Below the pieces are notes generated by a model. That model was not told where the DNA came from. It worked only from the letters and a program-made list of their open reading frames with translations, and ran no database searches. A DNA stretch of 58,594 bases from an uncultured Alphaproteobacteria bacterium (lineage in GTDB: Bacteria; Pseudomonadota; Alphaproteobacteria; RF32; CAG-239). Within the stretch, counting starts at the first letter, position 1. Each line of letters starts with the position of its first letter. Location: assembly GCA_944393725.1 (NCBI GenBank), contig CALYBC010000009.1, positions 1 to 58,594 on the forward strand, written 5' to 3'. Made by a program: the position numbers and the translations under genes. This document shows positions 24,102-32,916 of the stretch, one piece after another.

Positions 24102-25868
24102 ATGAATAAATATCGTACACATACCTGCGGCGAGTTACGCAGAGAAGATATCGGCAAAAAGGTGAAACTTGCCGGTTGGATACAACGAAAACGCAATTTG
24201 GGAAATTTGTGCTTCGTTGATTTGCGAGATCATTACGGAATTACGCAGTGTGTGTTTGATAGTAGCTCCGATTTGTTTGCAAAAATAGAAGCTTTGCGTC
24301 CGGAATCGGTAATCGGAATCGATGGCGAAGTTATTTTGCGCGAGAGCATTAATAAAAATATGCCTACCGGTGAAATAGAAATTAAAGTTACGGATTTGTG
24401 CGTATATTCAACAGCCGAGGTTTTGCCGTTTCAGATCGCAGTAGAGGACGATGCTCCGGAAGAAATTCGTCTTAAATATCGTTTTTTGGATTTGCGTAAA
24501 GACAGAATCCATAAAAATATTATGTTCCGCTCCAAAATTATTCAACGCACACGTGAGTTGATGATGGAACAAGGATTTACCGAATATCAAACTCCGATTT
24601 TAACAGCATCATCTCCGGAGGGAGCACGCGACTTTTTGGTGCCGTCAAGGTTAAATCCGGGGAAGTTTTATGCCTTGCCGCAGGCTCCGCAGCAGTTCAA
24701 ACAGCTGTTGATGGTGTCGGGTTTTGACAGATATTTTCAAATTGCACCTTGTTTCAGAGATGAAGATCCCAGAGCAGATCGTTCTCCGGGCGAGTTCTAC
24801 CAGCTCGATATGGAAATGAGTTTTGCAACTCAAGAAGATGTATTTAAGGTGATTGAACATACTTTGGGTACCATCTTTAATGAGTTTGCCAACGGTAAGA
24901 AAGTCGATCAGGCTCCGTTTATACATATTCCTTTTCGTGAGGCAATGGCAAAATACGGTTCCGATAAACCGGATTTAAGAAATCCTCTTGTTTTGCAAAA
25001 TGCTACAGCATTCTTTGGTAACAGCGGTTTTGGGGTTTATGATAGTTTGGTTAAAGAAGGCAAAACCGTTAAGGCAGTTACGGTTAAGCAGATTGCCGAA
25101 AAGCCGCGTTCGTTTTTTGATAAATTAGATGCTTATGCCAAAGAAGAAGGGATGGGCGGTATTGCTTATGTGGCTTTTGCTGAGGCCGGAAATAAAGGTA
25201 TTGCCAAATTGTTGAGCGAAGAGAAACTCAATGATTTGAAAACAACCTTTAATGCCGAAAACGGTGATGCCGTTATCTTTATGGTCGGCACAGGCATGAA
25301 GTTTGATAAATTCAGCGGCAGATTGCGTAATAAACTGGGTGAAGAACTTGGTTTGATTGATAAAAATGCTTTCAAAATGTGCTGGATTGTTGATTTTCCG
25401 TTTTATGAGGAAAATGAAGAAACCGGTGAAGTAGAATTTTCTCACAATCCGTTCTCGATGCCGCAGGGTGGTATGGATGATTTGCTTAATAAAAATCCGC
25501 TGGATATTTTGGCCTACCAATATGACTTTGTGTGCAACGGTGTTGAATTGTTGTCGGGTGCGGTCAGAAATCATGAGCCGGATATTATGTATAAAGCTTT
25601 TGAGATTGCCGGTTATGGCAATGATGTGGTCGATGCCAAGTTTGGCGGTATGATTAGTGCATTTAAGTTCGGTGCTCCGCCGCACGCCGGTTCGGCTTAT
25701 GGTATGGATAGATTGGTGATGTTGCTGTTGGATGAGGAAATAATCCGCGATGTGATTGCGTTCCCGTTGAACGGCAAAGCACAAGATTTGATGATGCAAG
25801 CACCGAATGTGCCGACAGAAACGCAACTTAAAGAATTGCATATCAAAGTTGACTTAAGCAAAGAATAA
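24102..25868 (+). CDS. aspS: Aspartyl-tRNA synthetase
   Basis: A 588-residue bacterial-type class IIb synthetase. It has an N-terminal OB anticodon-binding domain (GWIQRKRNLGNLCFVDLRD), motif 1 near FTEYQTPIL, motif 2 FRDEDPRADRSPGEFYQLD, a bacterial GAD insertion domain (about 285-420) and motif 3 GSAYGMDRLVMLL. Like many alphaproteobacterial enzymes it may be non-discriminating and also charge tRNA-Asn; the sequence alone does not settle this. Confidence 0.97.
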   Translation: MNKYRTHTCGELRREDIGKKVKLAGWIQRKRNLGNLCFVDLRDHYGITQCVFDSSSDLFAKIEALRPESVIGIDGEVILRESINKNMPTGEIEIKVTDLCVYSTAEVLPFQIAVEDDAPEEIRLKYRFLDLRKDRIHKNIMFRSKIIQRTRELMMEQGFTEYQTPILTASSPEGARDFLVPSRLNPGKFYALPQAPQQFKQLLMVSGFDRYFQIAPCFRDEDPRADRSPGEFYQLDMEMSFATQEDVFKVIEHTLGTIFNEFANGKKVDQAPFIHIPFREAMAKYGSDKPDLRNPLVLQNATAFFGNSGFGVYDSLVKEGKTVKAVTVKQIAEKPRSFFDKLDAYAKEEGMGGIAYVAFAEAGNKGIAKLLSEEKLNDLKTTFNAENGDAVIFMVGTGMKFDKFSGRLRNKLGEELGLIDKNAFKMCWIVDFPFYEENEETGEVEFSHNPFSMPQGGMDDLLNKNPLDILAYQYDFVCNGVELLSGAVRNHEPDIMYKAFEIAGYGNDVVDAKFGGMISAFKFGAPPHAGSAYGMDRLVMLLLDEEIIRDVIAFPLNGKAQDLMMQAPNVPTETQLKELHIKVDLSKE

Positions 25869-25884
25869 AATCTAAAGACAAAAT

Positions 25885-25913
25885 AAAACCCGCGAGTTAA
25901 ATCGCGGGTTTTT
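25885..25913. terminator. Bidirectional terminator between aspS and DUF192 gene
   Basis: AAAACCCGCGA and TCGCGGGTTTT form an 11-bp stem with a six-base loop and A/T-rich ends, serving both convergent genes. Confidence 0.88.
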
Positions 25914-25926
25914 GGGTGGTTGTTTT

Positions 25927-26568
25927 TTATAGCGGGCTTGGAACCGGAAGTTTTGCCGGTGCATTGGTTGTTGCATTAGGACCTTTAGGCATAACGGAGT
26001 TGGGGCCTTTGGGTATAACGGGGGAATCAGCGTTTGCATTAGGACCTTTAGGCATAACGGCGTTGGGGCCTTTGGCAATGCTTGGTACCTCCGGTGTAAC
26101 AACATCAGATAGGCTGGTCATATTATTTAAAATCGTATGATTTACCTTATCACCTACTTTAATGCCGTAGCGGCGGACTTGTCCGGCATTTAGCTCAATT
26201 ACCGCTCTTACCGGTTCTTTGCAGATGATTAAGTCCTCAGACATCGGAGTGGCATTTTCTTTAATCATGATGATTGAGGCATTGGGAGCAACAAAGAGCA
26301 TATCCAAAGCAATTTTGGTATTTTTCATCCACATGCCCGTGGGACGAACCGGATAAATATTAAAAATCATGCCGTTGTTTGCCGGCATTTCGGTTCTATA
26401 CATTAAACCGGTCTGCAATTCTTCCAGAGTTTGAGCCGTTTCAACATTAAAACGCACTTCGCCGTTGGCGGTGTTTATTATCAAAGGCGAGGTCGGACGT
26501 TGCTCGTTTTCGGGAGAGCAGGCAAACAAAAATAATGTGCCGAGTAAAACGGTGAAAAATTTTGACAT
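25927..26568 (-). CDS. DUF192 lipoprotein with C-terminal KGPN repeats
   Basis: A 213-residue protein with a lipoprotein signal (lipobox LFAC, Cys at about residue 17) and a DUF192 domain containing GLMYRTEMPANNGMIF, MWMKNTKIALDMLF and VIELNAGQVRRYGIKVGD. The remaining 45 residues are low-complexity, with four KGPN units, two of them in VMPKGPNA/VMPKGPNS. The corresponding bases (25972-26090) are imperfect tandem repeats that could expand or contract. DUF192 function is unknown. It lies 12 bases after the DUF4065-like gene in the same direction. Confidence 0.85.
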   Translation of the reverse strand: MSKFFTVLLGTLFLFACSPENEQRPTSPLIINTANGEVRFNVETAQTLEELQTGLMYRTEMPANNGMIFNIYPVRPTGMWMKNTKIALDMLFVAPNASIIMIKENATPMSEDLIICKEPVRAVIELNAGQVRRYGIKVGDKVNHTILNNMTSLSDVVTPEVPSIAKGPNAVMPKGPNANADSPVIPKGPNSVMPKGPNATTNAPAKLPVPSPL

Positions 26569-26580
26569 TAGATATGCTCC

Positions 26581-27126
26581 TTATTTCTTTAATTTACGCG
26601 GATGCCAAGATGACACTTGGACGGGTCCGTTTTGTGATAACATTATTTTTTTGGTGTGGGCAGGAGATTTTACAAAAGAAAAATCTTCCGGCGAACCTTG
26701 AATCGATTGAGCAAAAGAATCGACTAACTTGCTGACATCAACTACAGTTTCTTTGAGCGAGTTGTAATTTTTTTGCCAGCAGTTAAGCGAAGTGATAAAT
26801 TCATTGAGCTCATAATCGCTTAGAGGGGAGTATTTTTTCCAGATTAGTTCTAAAAAAGCAGCCGTGTTGTCATCAAATGACGCCATTGGCATCAACGGCA
26901 GACCAAATCTTAAGATGCTTTGTAAGCCGGCTTCATAAAAACCGGATTTGCCACAAATAAAAAATGAGGGGATAAGCAAACGACCTTCTTTTAGCATATG
27001 GTGAATTTGAGCTAAAAACAGAAGATGTTGTATCTTTTCATCACTCAGGGGCAATCCTTGCCGCTCGGCTTTTTTGTGAAACCAATCGGCAATCTCTATA
27101 GAAGAAAAAAAATTGCGTCTATCCAT
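26581..27126 (-). CDS. DUF4065 (Panacea/SocA-like) domain protein
   Basis: A 181-residue protein whose first 120 residues resemble the DUF4065 fold: IEIADWFHKKAERQGLPLSDEKIQHLLFLAQIHHM, then a GKSGFYEAGLQSILRFG region and SPLSDYELNEFI. The family includes the SocA antitoxin/proteolytic adaptor and phage-encoded Gp-like proteins. The C-terminal 60 residues are specific to this protein. The partner gene is the DUF192 lipoprotein, and no toxin-like small gene is adjacent. The assignment is from pattern only and the sequence is diverged. Confidence 0.55.
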   Translation of the reverse strand: MDRRNFFSSIEIADWFHKKAERQGLPLSDEKIQHLLFLAQIHHMLKEGRLLIPSFFICGKSGFYEAGLQSILRFGLPLMPMASFDDNTAAFLELIWKKYSPLSDYELNEFITSLNCWQKNYNSLKETVVDVSKLVDSFAQSIQGSPEDFSFVKSPAHTKKIMLSQNGPVQVSSWHPRKLKK

Positions 27127-27304
27127 CTTAACACCAAAAAATTATAATCTGTTGCTTATTATAGCGGCAATATCATTAAATACAAATAAATATTGCAAGA
27201 TAATAACTTTATTTTATTTGCTAAAAAAATATTTTTTGCTATTGTGTAAAAGCAATTATTGTTTTATCTTGCTTGAGGTATAAGTTTTTTAGTGGAGTGG
27301 TTTT

Positions 27305-28039
27305 ATGCTGGTGCAAAATATGAAATCTGTTTTAACGCTTTTGATAGGGGTAAGTTTGCTTGGGGCCTGTTCTTCTGCAATATTTCCGGATTTTGAAGAT
27401 GAGGACAGCGAAGTCATAATTCATGATGGCGGTAAGGTGGAACTCAGAAAAATCGAAAATAACGGCGTGTTGGTTGCAGATAAGGATAATGCCGCTTATG
27501 AAGGCGAGAAAGATGAGACAGAGGTAAATAAAGCCGCTTCGAAAGTAGAAACAGTTACTCCGGCTCAAGTGGTGAGAGTTAAAAAAGAAGATGTGAAGCC
27601 TTTGAAAAAAGAAGATGACAAGGTCATTGTTTCACAGAATGAAAAGATAAAAAAAGAAGAGGCAAAGCTAAAAGCTCCGACCATGCACTATCTGGCCGCA
27701 ACGGTGTATTTTGAAAACGGCGGTGCGGTAGTAGATTCATCATACAATACAACTTTGAAAAAAATTGCCAGATTGGTTAAAGAAAACGATGCGACCGTTA
27801 CTGTTTACGGTTTTGCTTCATCGCGTACCAGAGATACCGATCCGGCTTCGCACAAGTTAGCAAATTTTAAGGTCTCGGCCGAAAGAGCCGATAACACGGC
27901 ACGGGCTTTGCGTCGTGCGGGCGTACCGGCCGATAAAATCTCGGTGCAGGCTTTGTCCGATTCAATGCCCTTGTATCAGGAAGTTATGCCCGAGGGCGAA
28001 AGACTTAATCGTCGTGCCGAAATTTATCTGACTTACTAA
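27305..28039 (+). CDS. OmpA-family lipoprotein
   Basis: A 244-residue outer-membrane lipoprotein candidate with lipobox LLGAC near residue 24. A charged Lys/Glu-rich linker (about 70-125) precedes an OmpA-C domain with AATVYFENGGAVV, TVTVYGFASS and SAERADNTARALRRAGV, ending NRRAEIYL. OmpA-C domains bind peptidoglycan, so this probably tethers the outer membrane. GGAG lies seven bases before the ATG. recJ begins just after it. It is not clearly Pal because the core is longer and the linker unusual. Confidence 0.8.
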   Translation: MLVQNMKSVLTLLIGVSLLGACSSAIFPDFEDEDSEVIIHDGGKVELRKIENNGVLVADKDNAAYEGEKDETEVNKAASKVETVTPAQVVRVKKEDVKPLKKEDDKVIVSQNEKIKKEEAKLKAPTMHYLAATVYFENGGAVVDSSYNTTLKKIARLVKENDATVTVYGFASSRTRDTDPASHKLANFKVSAERADNTARALRRAGVPADKISVQALSDSMPLYQEVMPEGERLNRRAEIYLTY

Positions 28040-28053
28040 GTTTGAAAGATATC

Positions 28054-29814
28054 ATGAGCGAGAGCAGCATATCTTTAGGCGGAAATTTGTGGCAAGTGAC
28101 GGCTTGTGATGAGAGATTTGCAGAAGTGTTGTCGCAGCGGTATGACCTACCTCCGGTAATGGCTAAGATTATGGCAATCAGAGGTATTACTTCTGATAGT
28201 GCGGATAGCTTTTTAAATCCTAAATTGAGTAATTTAATGCCTGATCCTTTTGTGTTGAAAGATATGCAAAAGGCTGTCGAAAAGGTGGCTCAGGCAATAA
28301 TTAACCAGCAAAATATTGCTATAATCGGAGATTATGATGTTGATGGTGCTACATCGACTTCGGTAATGAAACTGTTTTTAAGGGCGGTCGGTGTGGAGCC
28401 CATGGTTCACATTCCCGATAGAGAAGAAGGATATGGACCGAGTAAAAAAGCAATAGATGATTTTTATAATGCCGGTTGCAGGTTGTTGCTTACCCTTGAT
28501 TGCGGAACGACCGCTTTTGAACCTTTGGAATATGCCGCAAATTTAGGAATCGATGTTATTGTGTTAGACCACCATGAAGCAGAAGTGAAGTTGCCAAAAG
28601 TTTATGCGGTAGTTAACCCGAAAAGACTTGATGAAGATAATGACTATCCTTATCTTAAATATATGGCGGCGGTTGGTGTGGTGTTTATGTTTACGGTGGC
28701 TCTTAATCGCTGCTTAAGACAGAGGGGGTATTATTCAGCCGGCAGAAATGAACCGGATTTGAAAAAATGGTTGGACTTGGTCGCTTTAGGAACGGTGTGC
28801 GATGTGGTGCCGCTGAAAGGACTTAATCGGGCTTATGTGGCACAAGGCTTGAAAGTTATGGCACAAAGAAATAACAAAGGTCTGACCGTGTTAATGGATA
28901 AGGCAAATTTGAGCGAGGCACCGACAGCTTTTCATTTGGGATATGTCTTGGGACCGAGAATTAATGCTTGCGGCCGTGTCGGTGATGCCGATATGGGAAA
29001 TCAGCTTTTATGTTGCGACAATGATTATCAGGCTCAGCTTTTGGCCGATAAGTTAAATGAATTTAATATATCAAGAAAAGATATTGAAAATTATGTGTTG
29101 CAAGATGCTATTGAAAAATTGGAGGGAACGCCTCAGCAATATCCGATTGCTTTTGTATATGGCAAAGATTGGCATCAGGGTGTGATCGGCATTGTAGCAG
29201 GAAAGCTTAAAGAAAGGTATAATCTGCCGGCGTTTGTGATGTCTGTAGAAACCGATGAAGTCAAAGGTTCGGCACGCTCAATCCCGCAGGTGGATTTAGG
29301 AATGTTGATTGTCGCTGCTAAAGAAAAGGGGCTTATTACCAAAGGCGGCGGACATATGATGGCGGCCGGTTTTTCGCTTGAGGAAGATAAGCTGGAAAAG
29401 TTCAGAGAGTTTGTCGGTAATTATGTGAGAGAAAAAATCGGCGATGAAGCCATTACTCCGGTGGTGGAAATTGATGCGGTTTTAGATGTTGGCGGAGCTA
29501 ACTCACAACTGGCCGATAATTTGGCAAGATTAGAGCCTTTCGGGGCCGGAAATCCTGAACCGAGATTGTTGCTTAAGAATGTAAGAATCGTTAAGCCGGC
29601 ATTGGTCGGGGTGGGGCATGTGCGTTGTATTTTGACCTCGGATAACGGCGGCAGTATCAAAGCGATTGCCTTTAGAGTCGGAGATAATGAAATCGGTAAT
29701 GCCATGCTTAATCCGCAAGGTGCAAAGTTTGATGCCGTCGGAGTGTTGCGTCGTGATCATTGGAACGGCAGGGATGATGTGCAGTTTATGATTGAAGATT
29801 TGAGGAAAGTTTAA
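28054..29814 (+). CDS. recJ: Single-stranded-DNA-specific exonuclease RecJ
   Basis: A 586-residue DHH/DHHA1 nuclease. Motifs are AIIGDYDVDGATSTS (metal-binding Asp residues), TLDCGTT, VLDHHEA (the DHH box), and DHHA1 with GVIGIVAGKL and TKGGGHMMAAGFS. It degrades single-stranded DNA 5'-3' in recombination and mismatch repair. I favour the ATG at 28054 over a TTG at 28042 because AAAG precedes it; this is not certain. Its stop codon overlaps the next start by one base. Confidence 0.93.
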   Translation: MSESSISLGGNLWQVTACDERFAEVLSQRYDLPPVMAKIMAIRGITSDSADSFLNPKLSNLMPDPFVLKDMQKAVEKVAQAIINQQNIAIIGDYDVDGATSTSVMKLFLRAVGVEPMVHIPDREEGYGPSKKAIDDFYNAGCRLLLTLDCGTTAFEPLEYAANLGIDVIVLDHHEAEVKLPKVYAVVNPKRLDEDNDYPYLKYMAAVGVVFMFTVALNRCLRQRGYYSAGRNEPDLKKWLDLVALGTVCDVVPLKGLNRAYVAQGLKVMAQRNNKGLTVLMDKANLSEAPTAFHLGYVLGPRINACGRVGDADMGNQLLCCDNDYQAQLLADKLNEFNISRKDIENYVLQDAIEKLEGTPQQYPIAFVYGKDWHQGVIGIVAGKLKERYNLPAFVMSVETDEVKGSARSIPQVDLGMLIVAAKEKGLITKGGGHMMAAGFSLEEDKLEKFREFVGNYVREKIGDEAITPVVEIDAVLDVGGANSQLADNLARLEPFGAGNPEPRLLLKNVRIVKPALVGVGHVRCILTSDNGGSIKAIAFRVGDNEIGNAMLNPQGAKFDAVGVLRRDHWNGRDDVQFMIEDLRKV

Positions 29815-30527
29815 TGGCTGATAAAAATGTTGTAATCAAAAGAGCAAAGAATATTAAAAAAATTAAGGAAATGCGTTTGCAAAGAGAACGCGAAGTATTT
29901 ATGAAATTGGGCGCAAAACTTCGGGCGTATTTGTTTACCGGTATATTGGTTACGGCTCCGGTGGCAATAACTTTTTATCTGGCATATAAATTCATTTTAT
30001 GGGTCGATGTGTTCGTCAACAAAATGTTGCCGCCAGAGTACCAGTTAAATACCTATTTGCCGATGACGATACCCGGATTGGGATTGGTGGTATTGATTGT
30101 ATTTTTGGTTTTGGTAGGGATGTTTGCCGCCGGCTTCTTGGGACGATTTTTTATCCGTCTGGGTGAATGGTTCGTGGGAAGAGTTCCGTTGCTCTCGTCG
30201 GTATACTCTTTGCTAAAACAAATATTTGAGGCTGTGTTTTCAAGTAAAACTCAAGCATTTAAACGCGTGGTAATGTTGGAATATCCCCGCAAGGGAATCT
30301 GGATTTTGGGCTTGGTTAGCGCCGATTTGAAAGGTGAGGTCGAGGCAAAATTGCCTGATGAGATGGTTAATGTATTTATACCGACAACGCCAAACCCAAC
30401 ATCGGGCTTTTTAATCTTTGTGCCGAAAAAAGATGTAATCGAAATGGATATGTCGGTGGAAGAGGCTATCAAGTTTATTGTTTCGGGCGGTTTGGTCGAG
30501 CCGAAAAAAAATCCTAAGCAGATGTAA
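29814..30527 (+). CDS. DUF502 family membrane protein
   Basis: A 237-residue protein with a basic N-terminus and two membrane segments (about 38-61 and 85-108), then a DUF502 core with RVPLLSSVYSLLKQIFEAV, VMLEYPRKGIWILGLV, VFIPTTPNPTSGFL and a final VEEAIKFIVSGG. The function is not established; the family is widespread in bacteria and plants. Translational coupling to recJ is suggested by the one-base overlap. Confidence 0.9.
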   Translation: MADKNVVIKRAKNIKKIKEMRLQREREVFMKLGAKLRAYLFTGILVTAPVAITFYLAYKFILWVDVFVNKMLPPEYQLNTYLPMTIPGLGLVVLIVFLVLVGMFAAGFLGRFFIRLGEWFVGRVPLLSSVYSLLKQIFEAVFSSKTQAFKRVVMLEYPRKGIWILGLVSADLKGEVEAKLPDEMVNVFIPTTPNPTSGFLIFVPKKDVIEMDMSVEEAIKFIVSGGLVEPKKNPKQM

Positions 30528-30606
30528 TTTTGTTCTTGCATAATTAAAAAAACAAATATAGTTTTTTTGCCATATTTTTATATTATTAATTTTAAGTATA
30601 TGGCTT

Positions 30607-31008
30607 ATGGAACTAAAAAAACAAAAATTGGCGACACAAGAAGCAGTGCTCAATTTTTTTCCGAGTGATGACTTTAAAAGGGTCGGGTCGACTTTGTTTT
30701 TATACACAAGCGCCGGAGAGGTACTGAGAAAAAGAGTGTATGAGGCTTATAGACGGTATGGCGTTGATCTTAATGTTTTGTGCATGAAAATTCCATATTT
30801 CGTGGGAGCAAAAACAAAGGCGGAAAAATTGCAAAATAAATTCGGAGGGTTGCTCTATCCGTCTGAATATTGCTTTTTGGGTGTTGAGCCAAGAGATATT
30901 TGGATATGGGAAGGAGCCAGTTATAATGCTCTGTCCAAAGTATCCAAAGAACAGCTCGAAAAGCTGCAGAACTGTGATGCAGAGGAAATGGAGCTGTTGT
31001 TATTTTAG
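30607..31008 (+). CDS. Uncharacterised 133-residue protein
   Basis: A soluble protein of unknown family without signal or membrane segment. Notable stretches are VLRKRVYEAYRRYGVDLNVLCMKIPYFVG and an aromatic segment CFLGVEPRDIWIWEG. The start has no strong ribosome-binding site, but the frame is open for its full length and a strong terminator follows within ten bases of the stop. It may be a lineage-specific gene. Confidence 0.55.
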   Translation: MELKKQKLATQEAVLNFFPSDDFKRVGSTLFLYTSAGEVLRKRVYEAYRRYGVDLNVLCMKIPYFVGAKTKAEKLQNKFGGLLYPSEYCFLGVEPRDIWIWEGASYNALSKVSKEQLEKLQNCDAEEMELLLF

Positions 31009-31016
31009 GGGTTGGT

Positions 31017-31045
31017 AAAACGGTGAGACGTGTTCTCACCGTTTT
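31017..31045. terminator. Bidirectional terminator
   Basis: AAAACGGTGAGA and TCTCACCGTTTT form a 12-bp stem between the convergent hypothetical gene and hydE. Confidence 0.88.
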
Positions 31046-31050
31046 CGGTT

Positions 31051-32082
31051 TTATAGGACTTTGTGGTGAAAACCATAATCAGATGAAATCTTTCGACCGA
31101 TTGATGCTATTTTATTGTTAAGCTCCGACAGATTATCGTCCTTGACACAGTTGGTGGCAGATTTTCCGGGATATAGTTCGTAGTTTTTGCGATATTCGGC
31201 CAGCGTTATGTTGGGCATGATAACATTGGCTCCGGATTGTAAGGCCATAAGTTGTCCGTTGGGGGCAAGTGTTTCCATGGCGGTGGTGGCGGGAATGTTG
31301 ATATCGGGTAGCAGCAGCCTGGTTAATGCCATAACCTTGAGTGAAAGTTCAAGGTCGCCGCCCTGACAGTTTTTAAGCGGAGTGTCGGGGTGAGGTATAA
31401 ATGGTCCAATACCAATCATATCGGCATTGATTGCTTTGAAAAATAATATGTCATCAGCCAAAGAGCTTAGGGTTTGTTCGGGAAGTCCGACCATAACACC
31501 GGAACCGATTTCTAATCCTGATAGGCCAATGTCTTTTAAGCAACGGCGACGGTTATCCCAGCTCATATCTGGGTCAAGACGATGATATAAGTCTTTATCG
31601 GTGGTTTCTATGCGCAAAAGAAATCTATCGGCTCCGGCTTGACGGTAAGCCGCATATTCTTCGGTGCTTTTTTCTCCAATGCTTAAAGTCAGTGCAATAT
31701 CCAGAGTTTTTAATCGCGCGATTATGGAGCACATTATCTCTTTGGTAAAATACATATCTTCGCCAGATTGCAGTACCACGGTTTTTAATCCGAGTTTGTT
31801 GCGGGCGTACTCGGCTAAGTTAAATATTTCATCCGAACTTAAGCGGTATCTGGTGATATTGCGATTATCGCGTCTTAAACCGCAGTATAGGCAGTTGTTG
31901 CGGCAAATGTTGGAAAATTCGATAAGACCTCTTAGGTGAATCTTATCACCAACATATTCTTGGCGTATTTTATCTGCCGCCAAAAAAAGTTCGGAATTAA
32001 GGTCGTTGGAGGATAATATTTCTAATATTTCTTCGTGGTTGAGCTCGTGGGTCAGAGCAGCTTTTTTTATGAGGTTATTCAT
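31051..32082 (-). CDS. hydE: [FeFe]-hydrogenase H-cluster radical SAM maturase HydE
   Basis: A 343-residue radical SAM enzyme. The cluster motif is C60-x3-C64-x2-C67 in NICRNNCLYCGLRR. Diagnostic HydE segments are VVLQSGED, VMVGLPEQT, GIGPFIPHPDTPL, LTRLLLPDINIPATTAME and a final NYELYPGK. HydE acts with HydF and HydG to build the diiron subcluster of [FeFe] hydrogenase, implying hydrogen metabolism in this organism; those partners are not in the window. The related PylB is less likely given these motifs. It starts on the last base of the upstream tetR-type gene. Confidence 0.92.
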   Translation of the reverse strand: MNNLIKKAALTHELNHEEILEILSSNDLNSELFLAADKIRQEYVGDKIHLRGLIEFSNICRNNCLYCGLRRDNRNITRYRLSSDEIFNLAEYARNKLGLKTVVLQSGEDMYFTKEIMCSIIARLKTLDIALTLSIGEKSTEEYAAYRQAGADRFLLRIETTDKDLYHRLDPDMSWDNRRRCLKDIGLSGLEIGSGVMVGLPEQTLSSLADDILFFKAINADMIGIGPFIPHPDTPLKNCQGGDLELSLKVMALTRLLLPDINIPATTAMETLAPNGQLMALQSGANVIMPNITLAEYRKNYELYPGKSATNCVKDDNLSELNNKIASIGRKISSDYGFHHKVL

Positions 32083-32735
32083 TATTTTTTTATGCTCTTG
32101 AGTGGAAAAGACGAGAGAATAAAATCAATTTGAGCATCAATATAGTCTGATAGGCGTTTTTCTGATTTTTTATCATAACCGTTCCAGTCCATAAGCTTGC
32201 AAATAAACTCTTCGCGTGAGGCAAAAACAAATACTTGAGAAAACAGCATAATGATGTAGAAGTAGCAGTCCCTAAGGCTGATTTTATTGCTGGAGGCCAG
32301 ATTTAAGAGGTTGGCCATGCGGTCGTGGACGGGACGGATAAGTTCACTGTATAGAATATTAAATTCATCGGAAGGGCTTGAGTATTCGCTTAAAAATACT
32401 TTTTTGACATTGGCAGATATTTCTTTACTGCAGACAATAGTGACAAACCTTTGCATCATTTCTTTCAGAAAAGCGGCAGCTTCGGTTTTGTCTTTGCGTT
32501 CAATAACTTCTTGATAACGAGCCGTAAATTCAGCGGTGAGGTTGTTTACGGTATCAACAATCTTCTTTAAGGCAGCAGTATAAATGCCTTTTTTGCCACC
32601 AAAATAATACAAAATCGAGGATATATTTATGTTGGCTTTAGCGGCAATGTCTCTGGTCGAGGCACCTAAAAAACCGTTTTTAGCAAATTCTTCAAAAGCA
32701 CTGGAAAGTAGCTTGCTTTTTGAATCGTTTGCCAT
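32082..32735 (-). CDS. TetR family transcriptional regulator
   Basis: A 217-residue regulator. The N-terminal HTH is KLLSSAFEEFAKNGFLGASTRDIAAKANINISSILYYFGGKKGIY (residues 6-50), with the signature at the recognition helix. The C-terminal ligand-binding part resembles the CerR/YbiH-type DUF1956 group. Overlap of its last base with the hydE start suggests it controls its own operon including hydE, so it may respond to a redox or metabolic signal. The ligand is unknown. Confidence 0.88.
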   Translation of the reverse strand: MANDSKSKLLSSAFEEFAKNGFLGASTRDIAAKANINISSILYYFGGKKGIYTAALKKIVDTVNNLTAEFTARYQEVIERKDKTEAAAFLKEMMQRFVTIVCSKEISANVKKVFLSEYSSPSDEFNILYSELIRPVHDRMANLLNLASSNKISLRDCYFYIIMLFSQVFVFASREEFICKLMDWNGYDKKSEKRLSDYIDAQIDFILSSFPLKSIKK

Positions 32736-32916
32736 CTTTTACTCCTCCTAACTGTTTGGTTTGTGTTAATATATGCCGGATTATGGTACACATTTGCAAA
32801 AATTACAACAATGTTTTATCCACTTTTGGAAAAATAGTATAATTTATAGCTAAATCAAAGCGTTGTATGATAAAAATATGACATAAACGGAGAGATGGAT
32901 TTTTTCCCTTTACAGA

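Noticed and set aside
25125..25841. 238-residue frame antisense to aspS
   Set aside because: A shadow of the aspS coding sequence; no ribosome-binding site and no protein-like composition.
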